The position numbers and the translations under genes were made by a program. Below are positions 9,333 through 18,054 of a DNA stretch of 64,000 nucleotides, in pieces (the stretch's first letter is position 1; each line of letters starts with the position of its first letter). The stretch is from contig NZ_SIRS01000002.1 of assembly GCF_004310335.1 (NCBI RefSeq), positions 496,001-560,000 of the forward strand, written 5' to 3'. Source of the DNA: Hyunsoonleella pacifica (GTDB taxonomy: Bacteria; Bacteroidota; Bacteroidia; Flavobacteriales; Flavobacteriaceae). The notes beneath the pieces are model-generated. The model was not told where the DNA came from. It saw nothing but the letters and a program-made list of their open reading frames with translations, and searched no databases.

Positions 9333-10573
9333 AAGTTAAAGAAAAGGAGTTAAGAGAAGATGGTGCTTATGTATTTCATCATCCACCAAAATTTCTTTGG
9401 GAGAAAGGAGTTTTACCAAAAATGTCCTGGACAGATTACACTTTATATGTTCATGTTCCATTCTGTAGAGATATATGCACATTCTGTACTTTCGAGCGTA
9501 AAAAATTAGAAAAAGGTTCTTTGAGTCAATTTATGAATAGTGTGATTAAAGAAATTGATATAGTTCTTCAGAAATCAGACTTTTCAAAATCAAAACCTAG
9601 AGCTGTGTATTTAGGAGGAGGAACAGCCTCTTTATTATCTGTTTCTGATTTAGAAATTCTAATTAATAAAATTAAGACTTCATTTAACATTGGTGATGAG
9701 ATAGAATTTACTTTAGAATGTGAACCAGGCACCAAACAAGCAGCCGATTTTAAAAAACTTGTAAAAATTGGTGTTAATCGTGTTTCTATAGGGTTTCAGG
9801 CTTTTCAAAATGAAATTCTTAAATCAATGAATAGAATGCATACCATTGAGCAAAGCATAAAGATGTTTGGAGATGCAAGAGATGCTGGAATTGAAAATAT
9901 GCATATTGATTTAATGTTCGGATTACCAGGACAAGTAATGAGTGATTGGAAATTCTCAATCGATCAAGCGATTATTTTGGCGCCTACACACTTTTCACTT
10001 TATCCATTGATTGTCTTTGAAAGTGAGCTTCTTGATCGTAAAATGACTAATAAACCCGAATTAGAAATGCCACCTTCAGAGGTCATTCATCAAATGCGAG
10101 AATATGCACAACAACAGCTTGCATTACATGGTTATGAACAATATTCTTTAACTGAATATTGCAAAAAAGGGTATGAATGTAAATATGTTATTTCTAATTG
10201 GAACGGATCAGACTATTTAGGGTTTGGCCCCGCGGCCTATAGTCGTAATAAGAATTACTTATGGGAAAACCATGTATTACACCATTTGTACAATTCTGAT
10301 GTAGCAAATGGTAATTTACCATTTAACAAGATGTTTAAAATGAATACATCAGATATCTGTATTCGAGATATCGCTATGGGTATATGTCTGTTGGATGTAC
10401 CTTTAAAACCTATTTTAAATAAAGTTGGGGTTCTAGATCCAATTGTTAAGCAACGCCTTTTAGAACTTGAAAGAGAAGGTCATATAATTTTAAGTGATCA
10501 ATCTATAAAATTGAGAAAAACAAGTCAACGATATGCTACTCATGTAATGAAACAAATTATAGGAGATAGTTGA
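9320..10573 (+). CDS. HemW/HemN-like radical SAM enzyme
   Basis: This 417-residue protein has the radical SAM signature CX3CX2C at Cys49, Cys53 and Cys56 (HVPFCRDICTFC). It also has the GGGTAS strand, HIDLMFGLPGQ, and the HemN-family segment YLGFGPAAYSR with a winged-helix-like C-terminus. HemW is a heme chaperone. HemN-like class C radical SAM proteins also include methyltransferases and RiPP tailoring enzymes. Its position between a ferredoxin-like protein and a small leader-like peptide gene, and next to an ATP-grasp gene, favours a tailoring role over housekeeping heme work. It overlaps the upstream gene by 13 bases. The substrate is not known. Confidence 0.8.
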   Translation: MEKIEVKEKELREDGAYVFHHPPKFLWEKGVLPKMSWTDYTLYVHVPFCRDICTFCTFERKKLEKGSLSQFMNSVIKEIDIVLQKSDFSKSKPRAVYLGGGTASLLSVSDLEILINKIKTSFNIGDEIEFTLECEPGTKQAADFKKLVKIGVNRVSIGFQAFQNEILKSMNRMHTIEQSIKMFGDARDAGIENMHIDLMFGLPGQVMSDWKFSIDQAIILAPTHFSLYPLIVFESELLDRKMTNKPELEMPPSEVIHQMREYAQQQLALHGYEQYSLTEYCKKGYECKYVISNWNGSDYLGFGPAAYSRNKNYLWENHVLHHLYNSDVANGNLPFNKMFKMNTSDICIRDIAMGICLLDVPLKPILNKVGVLDPIVKQRLLELEREGHIILSDQSIKLRKTSQRYATHVMKQIIGDS

Positions 10574-10612
10574 GAATAAAAACTAAGTATAAACCATTAA
10601 AAATAGTAAACT

Positions 10613-10876
10613 ATGATTCAAAAAGCAATGTTAATGAAGGTGTCATTCGTATTTGAAGTGGCAAGAAAAGATTTAGAATTTTCTAAGGATTTACACGAGA
10701 ACCCACTAAAAACACTTCAAGAAAGTGGAATTGATCTTTCATCAAATGAGACGATAGCAGTGATTGATATTGTTAATGATACATCAGTTTCTACATTGGC
10801 CTCTAAATTAAGAGATGTTAGAAAAAGTTGGGAAGCTATTAAAGTAGAACAAAACATTGGTGGTAAACGAAAATAG
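10613..10876 (+). CDS. small protein with NHLP-like leader region, candidate RiPP precursor
   Basis: This 87-residue protein lies between the radical SAM and ATP-grasp genes. Residues ~17-57 (DLEFSKDLHENP, then LKTLQESGIDL and VIDIVNDT) follow the nitrile-hydratase-like leader (NHLP) pattern: D..F...L..NP...L...G..L...........V.DT. The remaining ~30 residues (ending NIGGKRK) have no Cys, a single Trp and several Lys/Ser, so if this is a precursor the modified core is not a thioether type. It could instead be a non-maturing recognition or carrier protein. Spacing is 39 bases from the upstream gene and 25 to the next, consistent with one operon. The precursor role is inference from leader resemblance and context. 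Confidence 0.65.
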   Translation: MIQKAMLMKVSFVFEVARKDLEFSKDLHENPLKTLQESGIDLSSNETIAVIDIVNDTSVSTLASKLRDVRKSWEAIKVEQNIGGKRK

Positions 10877-10901
10877 TGATTACAGTTTTTCAAGTTAAAT
10901 T

Positions 10902-12056
10902 ATGGCATTACTCGGTATTGATTTGATTTTAGATGAATACCGACAATGGCATATATTAGAGGTTAACGACCATCCTACAGGATTATATTTAGCAGATCAG
11001 TTATTAAACACATCTACCCAATTTTCAAAATATTTAAGTAGAAACGGAATAGATAAAATTGCAGAAAAGCTAATATCAAAATGTAGAAATAAAGCTATAG
11101 TACTTCTGCTGCCAGATTGTTTCAGGATAAAAAATGGATTCAGTAATCGTCCTATTTCTATCACAGATAATATGTTTTTGGGCGATTATAGGATAGAGAA
11201 AACGTTGGAAGATTTTAATGCGCTTTTAACATATCTAAATGGCAAAAAAATAGAAACATTTATTGCTGATTTTAGTTCGATTAAGCAAGTAGGTTCTAAA
11301 ATATCATTAAAATCGATAGAGGTAGGAGCCATGTATCGGAGAAGCTCACAATTCCCCAAAAATGAACCAGATTGCTTTTGCTTAAACGACCTTCGCCTTA
11401 GAGCAATTTGTCCTGACAAAAAGCAGTTAGCGGAATTATTGATAGATGTAGGTTTAAGCAGTAACTGTTTAATTTATCATGATTTTAATAATGCATATAC
11501 TTTAGCAGAAGAATGGCTAATATCAGGACAGTCAATTATTATTAAACCTGAAAAAGGCTCTGCTAGTGTTGGAATTCAAAAAGTATCATCAATTAAAGAT
11601 TTAAAAGAAAAGAAAGAGTTACTAGATAAGAGCAAGGATTCATCAAATATGATTTTTCAAAAATGGATTGAGCCCTCTAAAACATTCAAAAACGGAAAGC
11701 CTTATTACTATGATATTCGTATAAATATCTTAGATGGTAAAGTAATATCAGGTTTTGGAAGAAGTTCAGCTGCACCATGTGAAGATGTTTCATGGAGTGA
11801 AACACCCTTAGTATGGCTCACAACTACTGGTAAAGTAGTGCCTTTAGCAATAGGAGAAAACAAAGTAGGGAAAACAGATACTATTTATTTGTCTGAACAA
11901 GAGATGTCTCAACTTGAAACGATAGCAGGCCTTATTAATTTAGCGGTACATACAAATTGTGACAACAGCTTTTATAATGATACTACTAAGAAAATAGGTA
12001 ATTTTAAAAGTCAAGAAGGGATTAAGGATAAAATGCATTACATCTTTCTTGAATAA
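10902..12056 (+). CDS. ATP-grasp family protein with unusual motif order
   Basis: This 384-residue protein contains ATP-grasp signatures. Residues 212-228 (IIIKPEKGSASVGIQKV) form the ATP-binding lobe and 271-287 (DIRINILDGKVISGFGR) the following strands. The metal-binding EVN motif, which normally closes the domain, sits instead at residues 20-22 in LGIDLILDEYRQWHILEVND. The C-terminus has no second EVN/ELN. This looks like a circular permutation, or a tail of one ATP-grasp domain fused to the head of another. An in-frame TAA (10896-10898) lies two codons before ATG 10902, which fixes the start. ATP-grasp enzymes join carboxylates to amines and act in several RiPP pathways; here the likely substrate is the neighbouring small protein (inference). 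Confidence 0.7.
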   Translation: MALLGIDLILDEYRQWHILEVNDHPTGLYLADQLLNTSTQFSKYLSRNGIDKIAEKLISKCRNKAIVLLLPDCFRIKNGFSNRPISITDNMFLGDYRIEKTLEDFNALLTYLNGKKIETFIADFSSIKQVGSKISLKSIEVGAMYRRSSQFPKNEPDCFCLNDLRLRAICPDKKQLAELLIDVGLSSNCLIYHDFNNAYTLAEEWLISGQSIIIKPEKGSASVGIQKVSSIKDLKEKKELLDKSKDSSNMIFQKWIEPSKTFKNGKPYYYDIRINILDGKVISGFGRSSAAPCEDVSWSETPLVWLTTTGKVVPLAIGENKVGKTDTIYLSEQEMSQLETIAGLINLAVHTNCDNSFYNDTTKKIGNFKSQEGIKDKMHYIFLE

Positions 12057-12403
12057 CTCTGCTTTAAGGTATAGTGAAATAAACTTTAATTGTTTCTTAA
12101 GTTTCAAACAGAATTAAACTTCATATAATTTTGCATAACATAAATTACAGTTATCAATTAGATATCAAAAGAGCACTGCAACCTTCTTCGTAATTTGTGA
12201 AAGTTTTTGTTACATATTTAAAAAAAAATCTATCTGCAGCACTTTCCAGTGTTAATAGAATATTTTTAAGTAATGATATAGTGTAAGAACTTAATATATC
12301 AAAACAGGATTAAAAGCAATATTTCTCGTTAAATACCCATTAAAAGGTATTGCATAACATATTTAATTAAAGTACTTTTATTTCTAAACAACATTATAAT
12401 CAA
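12057..12403. other. 347-bp intergenic region
   Basis: AT-rich, with no recognisable gene, hairpin terminator or repeat. It separates the RiPP-like operon from the lipoprotein gene and probably carries the latter's promoter. Confidence 0.5.
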
Positions 12404-14440
12404 ATGCGAAAAGCAATAGCTTTATTACTTATAATCTTAGTTGTCCTCAGTTGTAGTAAAGATTCTAATGAAACTGAGGAGGTTACTAATAATAGTAATT
12501 CAAATATTATAAAACTACAATTAGAAGCGTTTGAACAATTAGATGTAAGCTCTCTTGGAGTACTTTCAATAGGAGGAGAAACTACAATTGATAATGAAGG
12601 TAACTTTCAATATTTAAGGCAAGAATCTGATAATAGTAAATTACCTGTTATTTTAAAACGAAATGCGCAAATTGTTTTAGGGTACTTTCCAGAAACTATA
12701 AAGGATAATACCATCACAAAAGACGATATTTTAACGTTTTTCTTTAACTGTAATCCTAATTTGGCTATATATAACTTTCAGAAGGAAGATATTAAAAATT
12801 CTATAAGTAAACTCCAAGCTTACACAGAGTTAATAGAGAAAATGGTTTCAATAATTAATGCAAATAAATCGCCACTTGCAGATGCTGATTTTGTTAATTT
12901 AATATTTGACAATTCGCAAGAAATAATTTCAGATAAAATAACCTCAAAGTCTTCCAAAAGTAAACTAACAGAATCCTATAGCTTTAACTATCATAGAGAT
13001 GGGAAAATTGAATGGCCATCTAAATCTCCTGTATACTGTGCTTTGGGAGTAGAAATTACTGATTTTGATAGTAATCAAGTGATGACCCCTCAAATCATAA
13101 AACCTAATAATTTAGTATTCTCTCCGGGTTCATTACCCGAAAAAATCTATACCCATTTTGTGGATTCCAACCCCAACCCCAATGATTCATTTCAGCTTTC
13201 ACAAAATTCAAGTTATACTTTAAGTTTTACAAATGGAAATAGGAATGATGTTGGTGATTTAAATGCATTTGTCCAGAAAGAAAATGCACGCTTATTTGCT
13301 AGTCAAATACTTTCTTTTGCAATGCCTATTGATATAATTACTATTTCAAAATATTTAAAGTGTCAAAATTTAAAAGAAAAATTTACAGTATTGGTTTTAA
13401 TGGGACTTAATGAAGGCGTTAACGTTGGAGATGTATTATCAGTAATTCTAGATACTAGGAATGATATAAAAGAAATACAGCCTGAATGCTATACAGAACA
13501 ACGATATTTTGAATATATAAAGTTTTTTATAGATCTATACGAACCCTTTTTAAGTAGATTTGAAAGTGGATCAGAGCTAGCGCGCTTTATTATAGAGTAT
13601 TTTGGTTCAGATATAAAAGGTCAAGAAATTAGGCATTTTAAAGATGGTATCTCTGTTGGGTTCTTAGAACAGAATACTATTTCTGATGTTGCTTTTGAAG
13701 GACAAAAAGGAGATGCGTTTACTTTTGAAACGAGTTTTAAAGAAAGAGAAATTAAGTATAATTTCCAGACAAGCTCTACAAGTTTAAAGTTTACCTCAGA
13801 AGAAAATTTAGTTTCAGCCCAAGACCTACCTTTCACTTATACTATAAATGGAGATGCACAAGTAAATACCAGCAACCCTATTACTACTGATCATACAGGT
13901 AAGCTTACACTAAATTTTGTAGCTAAAGAAAAGGATTCAGAAATTAATATAATGCCACAGTTTTCTAGTCCAAGAGTTTCAGAAATACCAATTGTTTTAA
14001 AAATAAAAACCAAGCCAAATACGATAGATATTATTGGAAAATGGCGCCATAACTATAACTTTAATACTGATCAATATTTTCAAACTGAAGATGATGTACC
14101 TAATGATTTTAAAGGTTTTTATGGTATAGATGATATTGAATTTTTTGCTGATGGCACTATGATTTCAGAATCAAGAGGATCTGGCACATATGAGTTTAAT
14201 GATAATGTATTAACATACGAGTTTAATTTTGATAGTGTATCCCACGCTTACTTTTGTGATGGAGATCAAATATGGGTAAGAGAAGACCGTAAAATAGTTT
14301 ACTCAGGAACTATTGATGTTGTTGGTATTTTTAGAGGTGTATTTACAAGAAGTCTTAGTTACGATAATGTGTGTCCATCAAATGGTTGGAATGATAACTA
14401 TTCTTCAATAACAGTTTCTTCCAATCTTATTAGAAAGTAA
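12404..14440 (+). CDS. large lipoprotein of unknown function
   Basis: The 678-residue protein begins with a lipoprotein signal (MRKAIALLLIILVVLSC) with the lipidated Cys at 17, followed by SKDSNE. It is therefore placed in the cell envelope. The middle part is mixed alpha/beta with no family recognised. The last ~130 residues (GKWRHNY..., then EFFADGTMISESRGSGTYEF) look like a lipocalin-type beta barrel of the kind often found at the end of Bacteroidota lipoproteins. It has its own 5' region and is followed by a dispersed repeat. No link to the RiPP-like operon is visible. Confidence 0.65.
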   Translation: MRKAIALLLIILVVLSCSKDSNETEEVTNNSNSNIIKLQLEAFEQLDVSSLGVLSIGGETTIDNEGNFQYLRQESDNSKLPVILKRNAQIVLGYFPETIKDNTITKDDILTFFFNCNPNLAIYNFQKEDIKNSISKLQAYTELIEKMVSIINANKSPLADADFVNLIFDNSQEIISDKITSKSSKSKLTESYSFNYHRDGKIEWPSKSPVYCALGVEITDFDSNQVMTPQIIKPNNLVFSPGSLPEKIYTHFVDSNPNPNDSFQLSQNSSYTLSFTNGNRNDVGDLNAFVQKENARLFASQILSFAMPIDIITISKYLKCQNLKEKFTVLVLMGLNEGVNVGDVLSVILDTRNDIKEIQPECYTEQRYFEYIKFFIDLYEPFLSRFESGSELARFIIEYFGSDIKGQEIRHFKDGISVGFLEQNTISDVAFEGQKGDAFTFETSFKEREIKYNFQTSSTSLKFTSEENLVSAQDLPFTYTINGDAQVNTSNPITTDHTGKLTLNFVAKEKDSEINIMPQFSSPRVSEIPIVLKIKTKPNTIDIIGKWRHNYNFNTDQYFQTEDDVPNDFKGFYGIDDIEFFADGTMISESRGSGTYEFNDNVLTYEFNFDSVSHAYFCDGDQIWVREDRKIVYSGTIDVVGIFRGVFTRSLSYDNVCPSNGWNDNYSSITVSSNLIRK

Positions 14441-14456
14441 TAGAGTATAAAAATAC

Positions 14457-14665
14457 ACTATAATGTTCTCGCGTGTCGCCTGTGCCGAACTTGATTCGGT
14501 ATAACTTGAGCTTTGGATACCCCTTAATGAGGAAGTTCTTCTTTTAGTAGAGTATGAGTGAGGCAATGCGGGGACAAAGTGCTTTCTACATTTTCTTTAC
14601 GGACGTTAATGGAATACACTTTTTACAAAATGGAGATAGGAATTTAGTGAAATGTTTGTGGAATG
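14457..14665 (+). repeat. dispersed intergenic repeat, copy A
   Basis: Non-coding element with the recurring blocks ATAATGTTCTCGCGTG, CTTGAGCTTTGGATA, GAGGAAGTTCTTCT, GTGAGGCAATGCGG.GACAAAGTG and TAATGGAATACAC. The same blocks recur in the same order at copies B, C and E, in part at D, and inverted at F. Function unknown. Confidence 0.75.
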
Positions 14666-14836
14666 GTATGCTATAATAATTTTCACTTATTCTAGAAACC
14701 AGTAGCTCTATTCTTGTTCGTTTTTTACGTATTAAATTACTTCAAAAGAATGCATTTTATAAGATTTTCTTCTCCAATGCAACTATTTAAAAACCGAATT
14801 GTCTTTAGTATTGTATTAATCAAAAAACAAATATTA

Positions 14837-15751
14837 ATGAAAAAAGTATTCTTAAAAATGAAAAATCAAAATCGGTTTCATTTTGTAATCAATTTAGTGG
14901 TAATAACACTTTTCACAATTTGTACATACTCCTGTTCTAAAGATGATGATGGAGGAAAACAACCTGTAATAGCTGATGAAATATCAGAAGAGATTAAAGA
15001 ACTAATATTTTATAAAGGAGACGAAAAAGCATCTACTGTTTTAATAAATGTTCAAGGAGGACCAGCACCAGTACTTGATGAAGATACTGTAGATTGGTTA
15101 ATTGAAACTTTTAATACTACTGGTATTTTAACTGTAACTGTTCACCAAGCACAAACTAAGAATTCTAACCTATTATTAGGTAATGAAATTACATTAAATG
15201 AAGCAGCTAGTTTTAATACCGAAAGTATAGAAATACTTTATAAAACCATTAAATATTTTAAAGATGAAGGTAGAACAGTGTATGTTGTAGGTGCTTCATT
15301 TGGGGCATTTATTACCCAAGAATTAATTGCGCAAAAAGGGATAGATGTAGCCGATAAATTTTTGATTATTTCTGGCAGATTAGATATAAATGAAGTCTTC
15401 TGGCAAGGATTAGCAGATGGTAGAAACGCAGAGTTCGAAAATGGTGTAACGCCAGTAGTAGCTCCAGAGCCATTTGATAACGTGTTTAATAGAAACGAGG
15501 CAAGATTATTTGCAGCAATTGTAAAGAATAGATATACCCAAGAATTTAATGCTATAGAGAGTTTATCTAACCTAACTTATATCTATGGCGAAACTGACGA
15601 AGCTGTTGGGAGCCTTACAGCTGTTGAAGTTGCATTTCTGGAGTCGAAAAACGCAAATATACTTTCTGGGAGTGGAGGTCATGATGAACCATTTGAGGAC
15701 TTTATTGAACAGGGCTTTAGCGAAGCATTTGATATAGAAGCTCTACAGTAA
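14837..15751 (+). CDS. alpha/beta-hydrolase lipoprotein
   Basis: Start placed at ATG 14837 (or 14858) rather than further upstream, because either gives a lipoprotein signal ending TYSCSKDDDGG. The mature ~270 residues show an alpha/beta-hydrolase pattern: VLINVQGGPAP (oxyanion-hole strand), a nucleophile elbow GASFGAF, and a late GGHDEPF that can supply the catalytic His. The substrate is unknown; the motifs are weaker than in the paralogue at 16388. It is the first of three genes read together with an outer-membrane-type protein and a second hydrolase. The extra 41 N-terminal codons back to 14714 overlap no motif and were rejected. Confidence 0.65.
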   Translation: MKKVFLKMKNQNRFHFVINLVVITLFTICTYSCSKDDDGGKQPVIADEISEEIKELIFYKGDEKASTVLINVQGGPAPVLDEDTVDWLIETFNTTGILTVTVHQAQTKNSNLLLGNEITLNEAASFNTESIEILYKTIKYFKDEGRTVYVVGASFGAFITQELIAQKGIDVADKFLIISGRLDINEVFWQGLADGRNAEFENGVTPVVAPEPFDNVFNRNEARLFAAIVKNRYTQEFNAIESLSNLTYIYGETDEAVGSLTAVEVAFLESKNANILSGSGGHDEPFEDFIEQGFSEAFDIEALQ

Positions 15752-15776
15752 ACAATACCTCTAAAAATTTAGAAAC

Positions 15777-16391
15777 ATGAAAAAATATAGCGTTATTTTT
15801 CTGCTGGTATATGCAATACAATTACGCGCACAAACAAAGGCAGAAGTTGCCTCCTTTTTAGATAGAACCGAATTCAAAATAGGCTATTCTGGAACTATTC
15901 TTTGGAGTAATGGCATAAGTTTAGGTGCTGAATATTTATGGAAAGACATTAAAAAAACCAAAGACAGGAGAGGAGCTTACCGCACTAATACACACCAGTT
16001 TCTTTTTAATGGAAATCTAGGTTTTGTAACCAATTTTGCTTCTAAGGCAGACACAGGAGGTTTTACAAATTTTGGAATTACTTGGAGGCGTACTAACAAA
16101 AAAGGAAAGCAGTTTAGTATCGATTTAAATCCACTTGGTTATTATCGCTCATTCTTACCAGAAACTTACGAAGTTATTGGCGATAAGGTAGACAAAGTAT
16201 TTCTACCGGGACGTGGATATTATAGTCCTTCTCTTTCTGTTGGAATAGGCAAACTGCGCAAAGGAAAAGTACGGTCTGGTAGGTATTTAAATGTTACCTA
16301 TAGCCCACGTTTTAATTACAATACAGGCACACTACCAACATTTTCAATACAATATGGTTTTCGCTTTAATTTTAAAAACAAAAAACAATGA
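15777..16391 (+). CDS. predicted outer-membrane beta-barrel protein
   Basis: The 204-residue product starts with a signal peptide (MKKYSVIFLLVYAIQLRAQ). It then alternates aromatic and polar residues in short strands and ends in a Phe-rich strand (IQYGFRFNF), typical of small Bacteroidota outer-membrane barrels. It starts 25 bases after the first hydrolase gene and shares ATGA with the next (4-base overlap), so all three should be one operon. Role unknown; possibly surface display or import linked to the two hydrolases. Confidence 0.6.
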   Translation: MKKYSVIFLLVYAIQLRAQTKAEVASFLDRTEFKIGYSGTILWSNGISLGAEYLWKDIKKTKDRRGAYRTNTHQFLFNGNLGFVTNFASKADTGGFTNFGITWRRTNKKGKQFSIDLNPLGYYRSFLPETYEVIGDKVDKVFLPGRGYYSPSLSVGIGKLRKGKVRSGRYLNVTYSPRFNYNTGTLPTFSIQYGFRFNFKNKKQ

Positions 16392-17443
16392 AACAGTTTA
16401 ACAAACCATTTTTAAAAATAATATTCGCTATAATTACTCTATGCATAGTAGCTGCTTGCTCTAATGATAATGTTCTAAATGATTTAGATGAAACCATCTT
16501 TGTTCGTCATAAAAATGCAGATATGCCTGCATATGTAAGAGGAAATGCTAGCGAAAAAGTTTTCTTAATAACATTACATGGTGGCCCTGGAGGTACGGGA
16601 TTAGGATTTACTGGAAAAGCGTTTGATGCTATAGAAAACAAGTATGGTGTGGTATATTTTGACCAGCGAGGGTCTGGAAATTCTCAAGGACATTATTCTG
16701 AAAATGACCTAAGCATTGATCTTATGGTAGAAGATGTACTAGCTTTAGTAAAAGTTATGAAATATAAGTTTGGTAATGAAGCACGTTTCTTTTTATTAGG
16801 AGGTAGTTGGGGAGGAACATTAGGCACAGCTACTTTACTAAAAGATCAAAGTAACTTTAAAGGTTGGATAGAAGTAGATGGAGCAAATAACCCCACTGGA
16901 TTATATGATATGTATATAGAAACGTTTATTGCTACTGCAAATACCCAAATTGCGTTGGGTAATAATATTAATTTCTGGGAGACAGTTATAGAGTTTGTAA
17001 ATCAGGTAGATCCAGTAAATAATTTAGATGATTTTTTAAAGCTTAACAATAAAGCTTTTGAAGCCGAAGAAAAATTGTTTGACGATGGCTTTATTGCTTC
17101 AGTTGAAAATGGAATAAGAGGTAATGAAAGTTTCTTCGCCTATAATTTTTTAACTAAAGGGTGGAACAATGCTCAAATATCATCTATACTAGTAGATGAT
17201 AAAGGTTTGTTTCAAACAGTTGATTTCACAAGTCAACTTCCAGAAATAACAATACCATCTTTATTCATATCAGGTCAATACGACATGGTAGTACCTATAG
17301 CTTCTGCTATAAATGCTTACCAAGCCATTGGATCACCATCTAAAGACTTATTAATATTTAAAAAATCAGGTCATGGTCCTATGTTCAGTGAGCCTGATAG
17401 GTTTACAACAGAAGTTCTTCGGTTTATTGATGAACACAAATAA
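16388..17443 (+). CDS. proline iminopeptidase-like S33 hydrolase lipoprotein
   Basis: The 351-residue product has a lipoprotein signal (CIVAACSNDN). It is a clear alpha/beta hydrolase with LHGGPGGTG, YFDQRGSGNSQG, nucleophile Ser in GGSWGGT, Asp in SGQYDMV and His in SGHGPMF. HGGPGG plus DQRGSG is typical of family S33 (prolyl aminopeptidase-like). A lipid anchor puts it in the envelope, so it may trim peptides outside the cytoplasm. It overlaps the upstream barrel gene by 4 bases. The true substrate is unknown. Confidence 0.75.
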   Translation: MKQFNKPFLKIIFAIITLCIVAACSNDNVLNDLDETIFVRHKNADMPAYVRGNASEKVFLITLHGGPGGTGLGFTGKAFDAIENKYGVVYFDQRGSGNSQGHYSENDLSIDLMVEDVLALVKVMKYKFGNEARFFLLGGSWGGTLGTATLLKDQSNFKGWIEVDGANNPTGLYDMYIETFIATANTQIALGNNINFWETVIEFVNQVDPVNNLDDFLKLNNKAFEAEEKLFDDGFIASVENGIRGNESFFAYNFLTKGWNNAQISSILVDDKGLFQTVDFTSQLPEITIPSLFISGQYDMVVPIASAINAYQAIGSPSKDLLIFKKSGHGPMFSEPDRFTTEVLRFIDEHK

Positions 17444-17513
17444 ATTAGGGTTTGTGGACATCTAAAATAAAATTAAGAATTGAGCTGTAAATTAATTTTT
17501 ACATGTATATAGT

Positions 17514-17548
17514 ATTCCCAATATTGATACTCAATCAATATTGGGAAT
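17514..17548. terminator. strong hairpin downstream of the hydrolase operon
   Basis: ATTCCCAATATTGA (17514-17527) pairs perfectly with TCAATATTGGGAAT (17535-17548) over 14 bp with a 7-base loop. No clear T tract follows, so it may be a transcript-stabilising hairpin rather than a terminator. Confidence 0.55.
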
Positions 17549-17618
17549 ATCTTACTCCATATTTTTATTTCTATAATTACAACAAAACCTTCATCTTTAA
17601 TGTTACAAAGATATTTTA

Positions 17619-17837
17619 TATAATGTACTTGCGTTATGTAACTTGAGCTTTGGATACGTCTGAATGATAAAGGTTTAGTAGACCTTTTGAAGTAAGAGTG
17701 AGGTAATGCGGAGGCAAAGTCATTTCTACAGTTTCTTGAAAAATTTATTCCCAAATGTTTCTTTAAAGAAAGGTAATGGAATACGCTTTTCGCTGAAAGG
17801 GCAGAGGAGTTGAGGCAAAATGTGTATAGAATGAATT
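17619..17837 (+). repeat. dispersed intergenic repeat, copy B
   Basis: Same ordered blocks as copy A: TATAATGTACTTGCGTTATG, ACTTGAGCTTTGGATA, GAGTGAGGTAATGCGG, TTTCTACAGTTTCTTGA and GTAATGGAATACGCTTTT. With the hairpin it fills most of the 611-bp gap before the tyrosinase gene; nothing else is recognised there. Confidence 0.75.
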
Positions 17838-18054
17838 ATTATCGAAATATTTTTCTTATATTTAACTGATTACTAAATTAAACGGTAATTATCTCTTCCT
17901 TTAGTAAAACAATAGCACACATAGTATTTTATTAATTACCTATTATTGGGTATATTTTTGATGATATTCTTTTTTAATATTTGAATATCATTATCTATAG
18001 TAGAAAAACTAATCTTCTGATGTAAAAAACTAAAACAAACAAATAGAATTTCTT

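Noticed and set aside
14714-14836. Longer N-terminus of the hydrolase lipoprotein
   Set aside because: Adds residues before a clear lipoprotein signal that starts at 14837 or 14858.
17473-17754. 93-codon minus-strand reading frame
   Set aside because: It lies across the hairpin and dispersed repeat B and its counterpart in copy A is not open.
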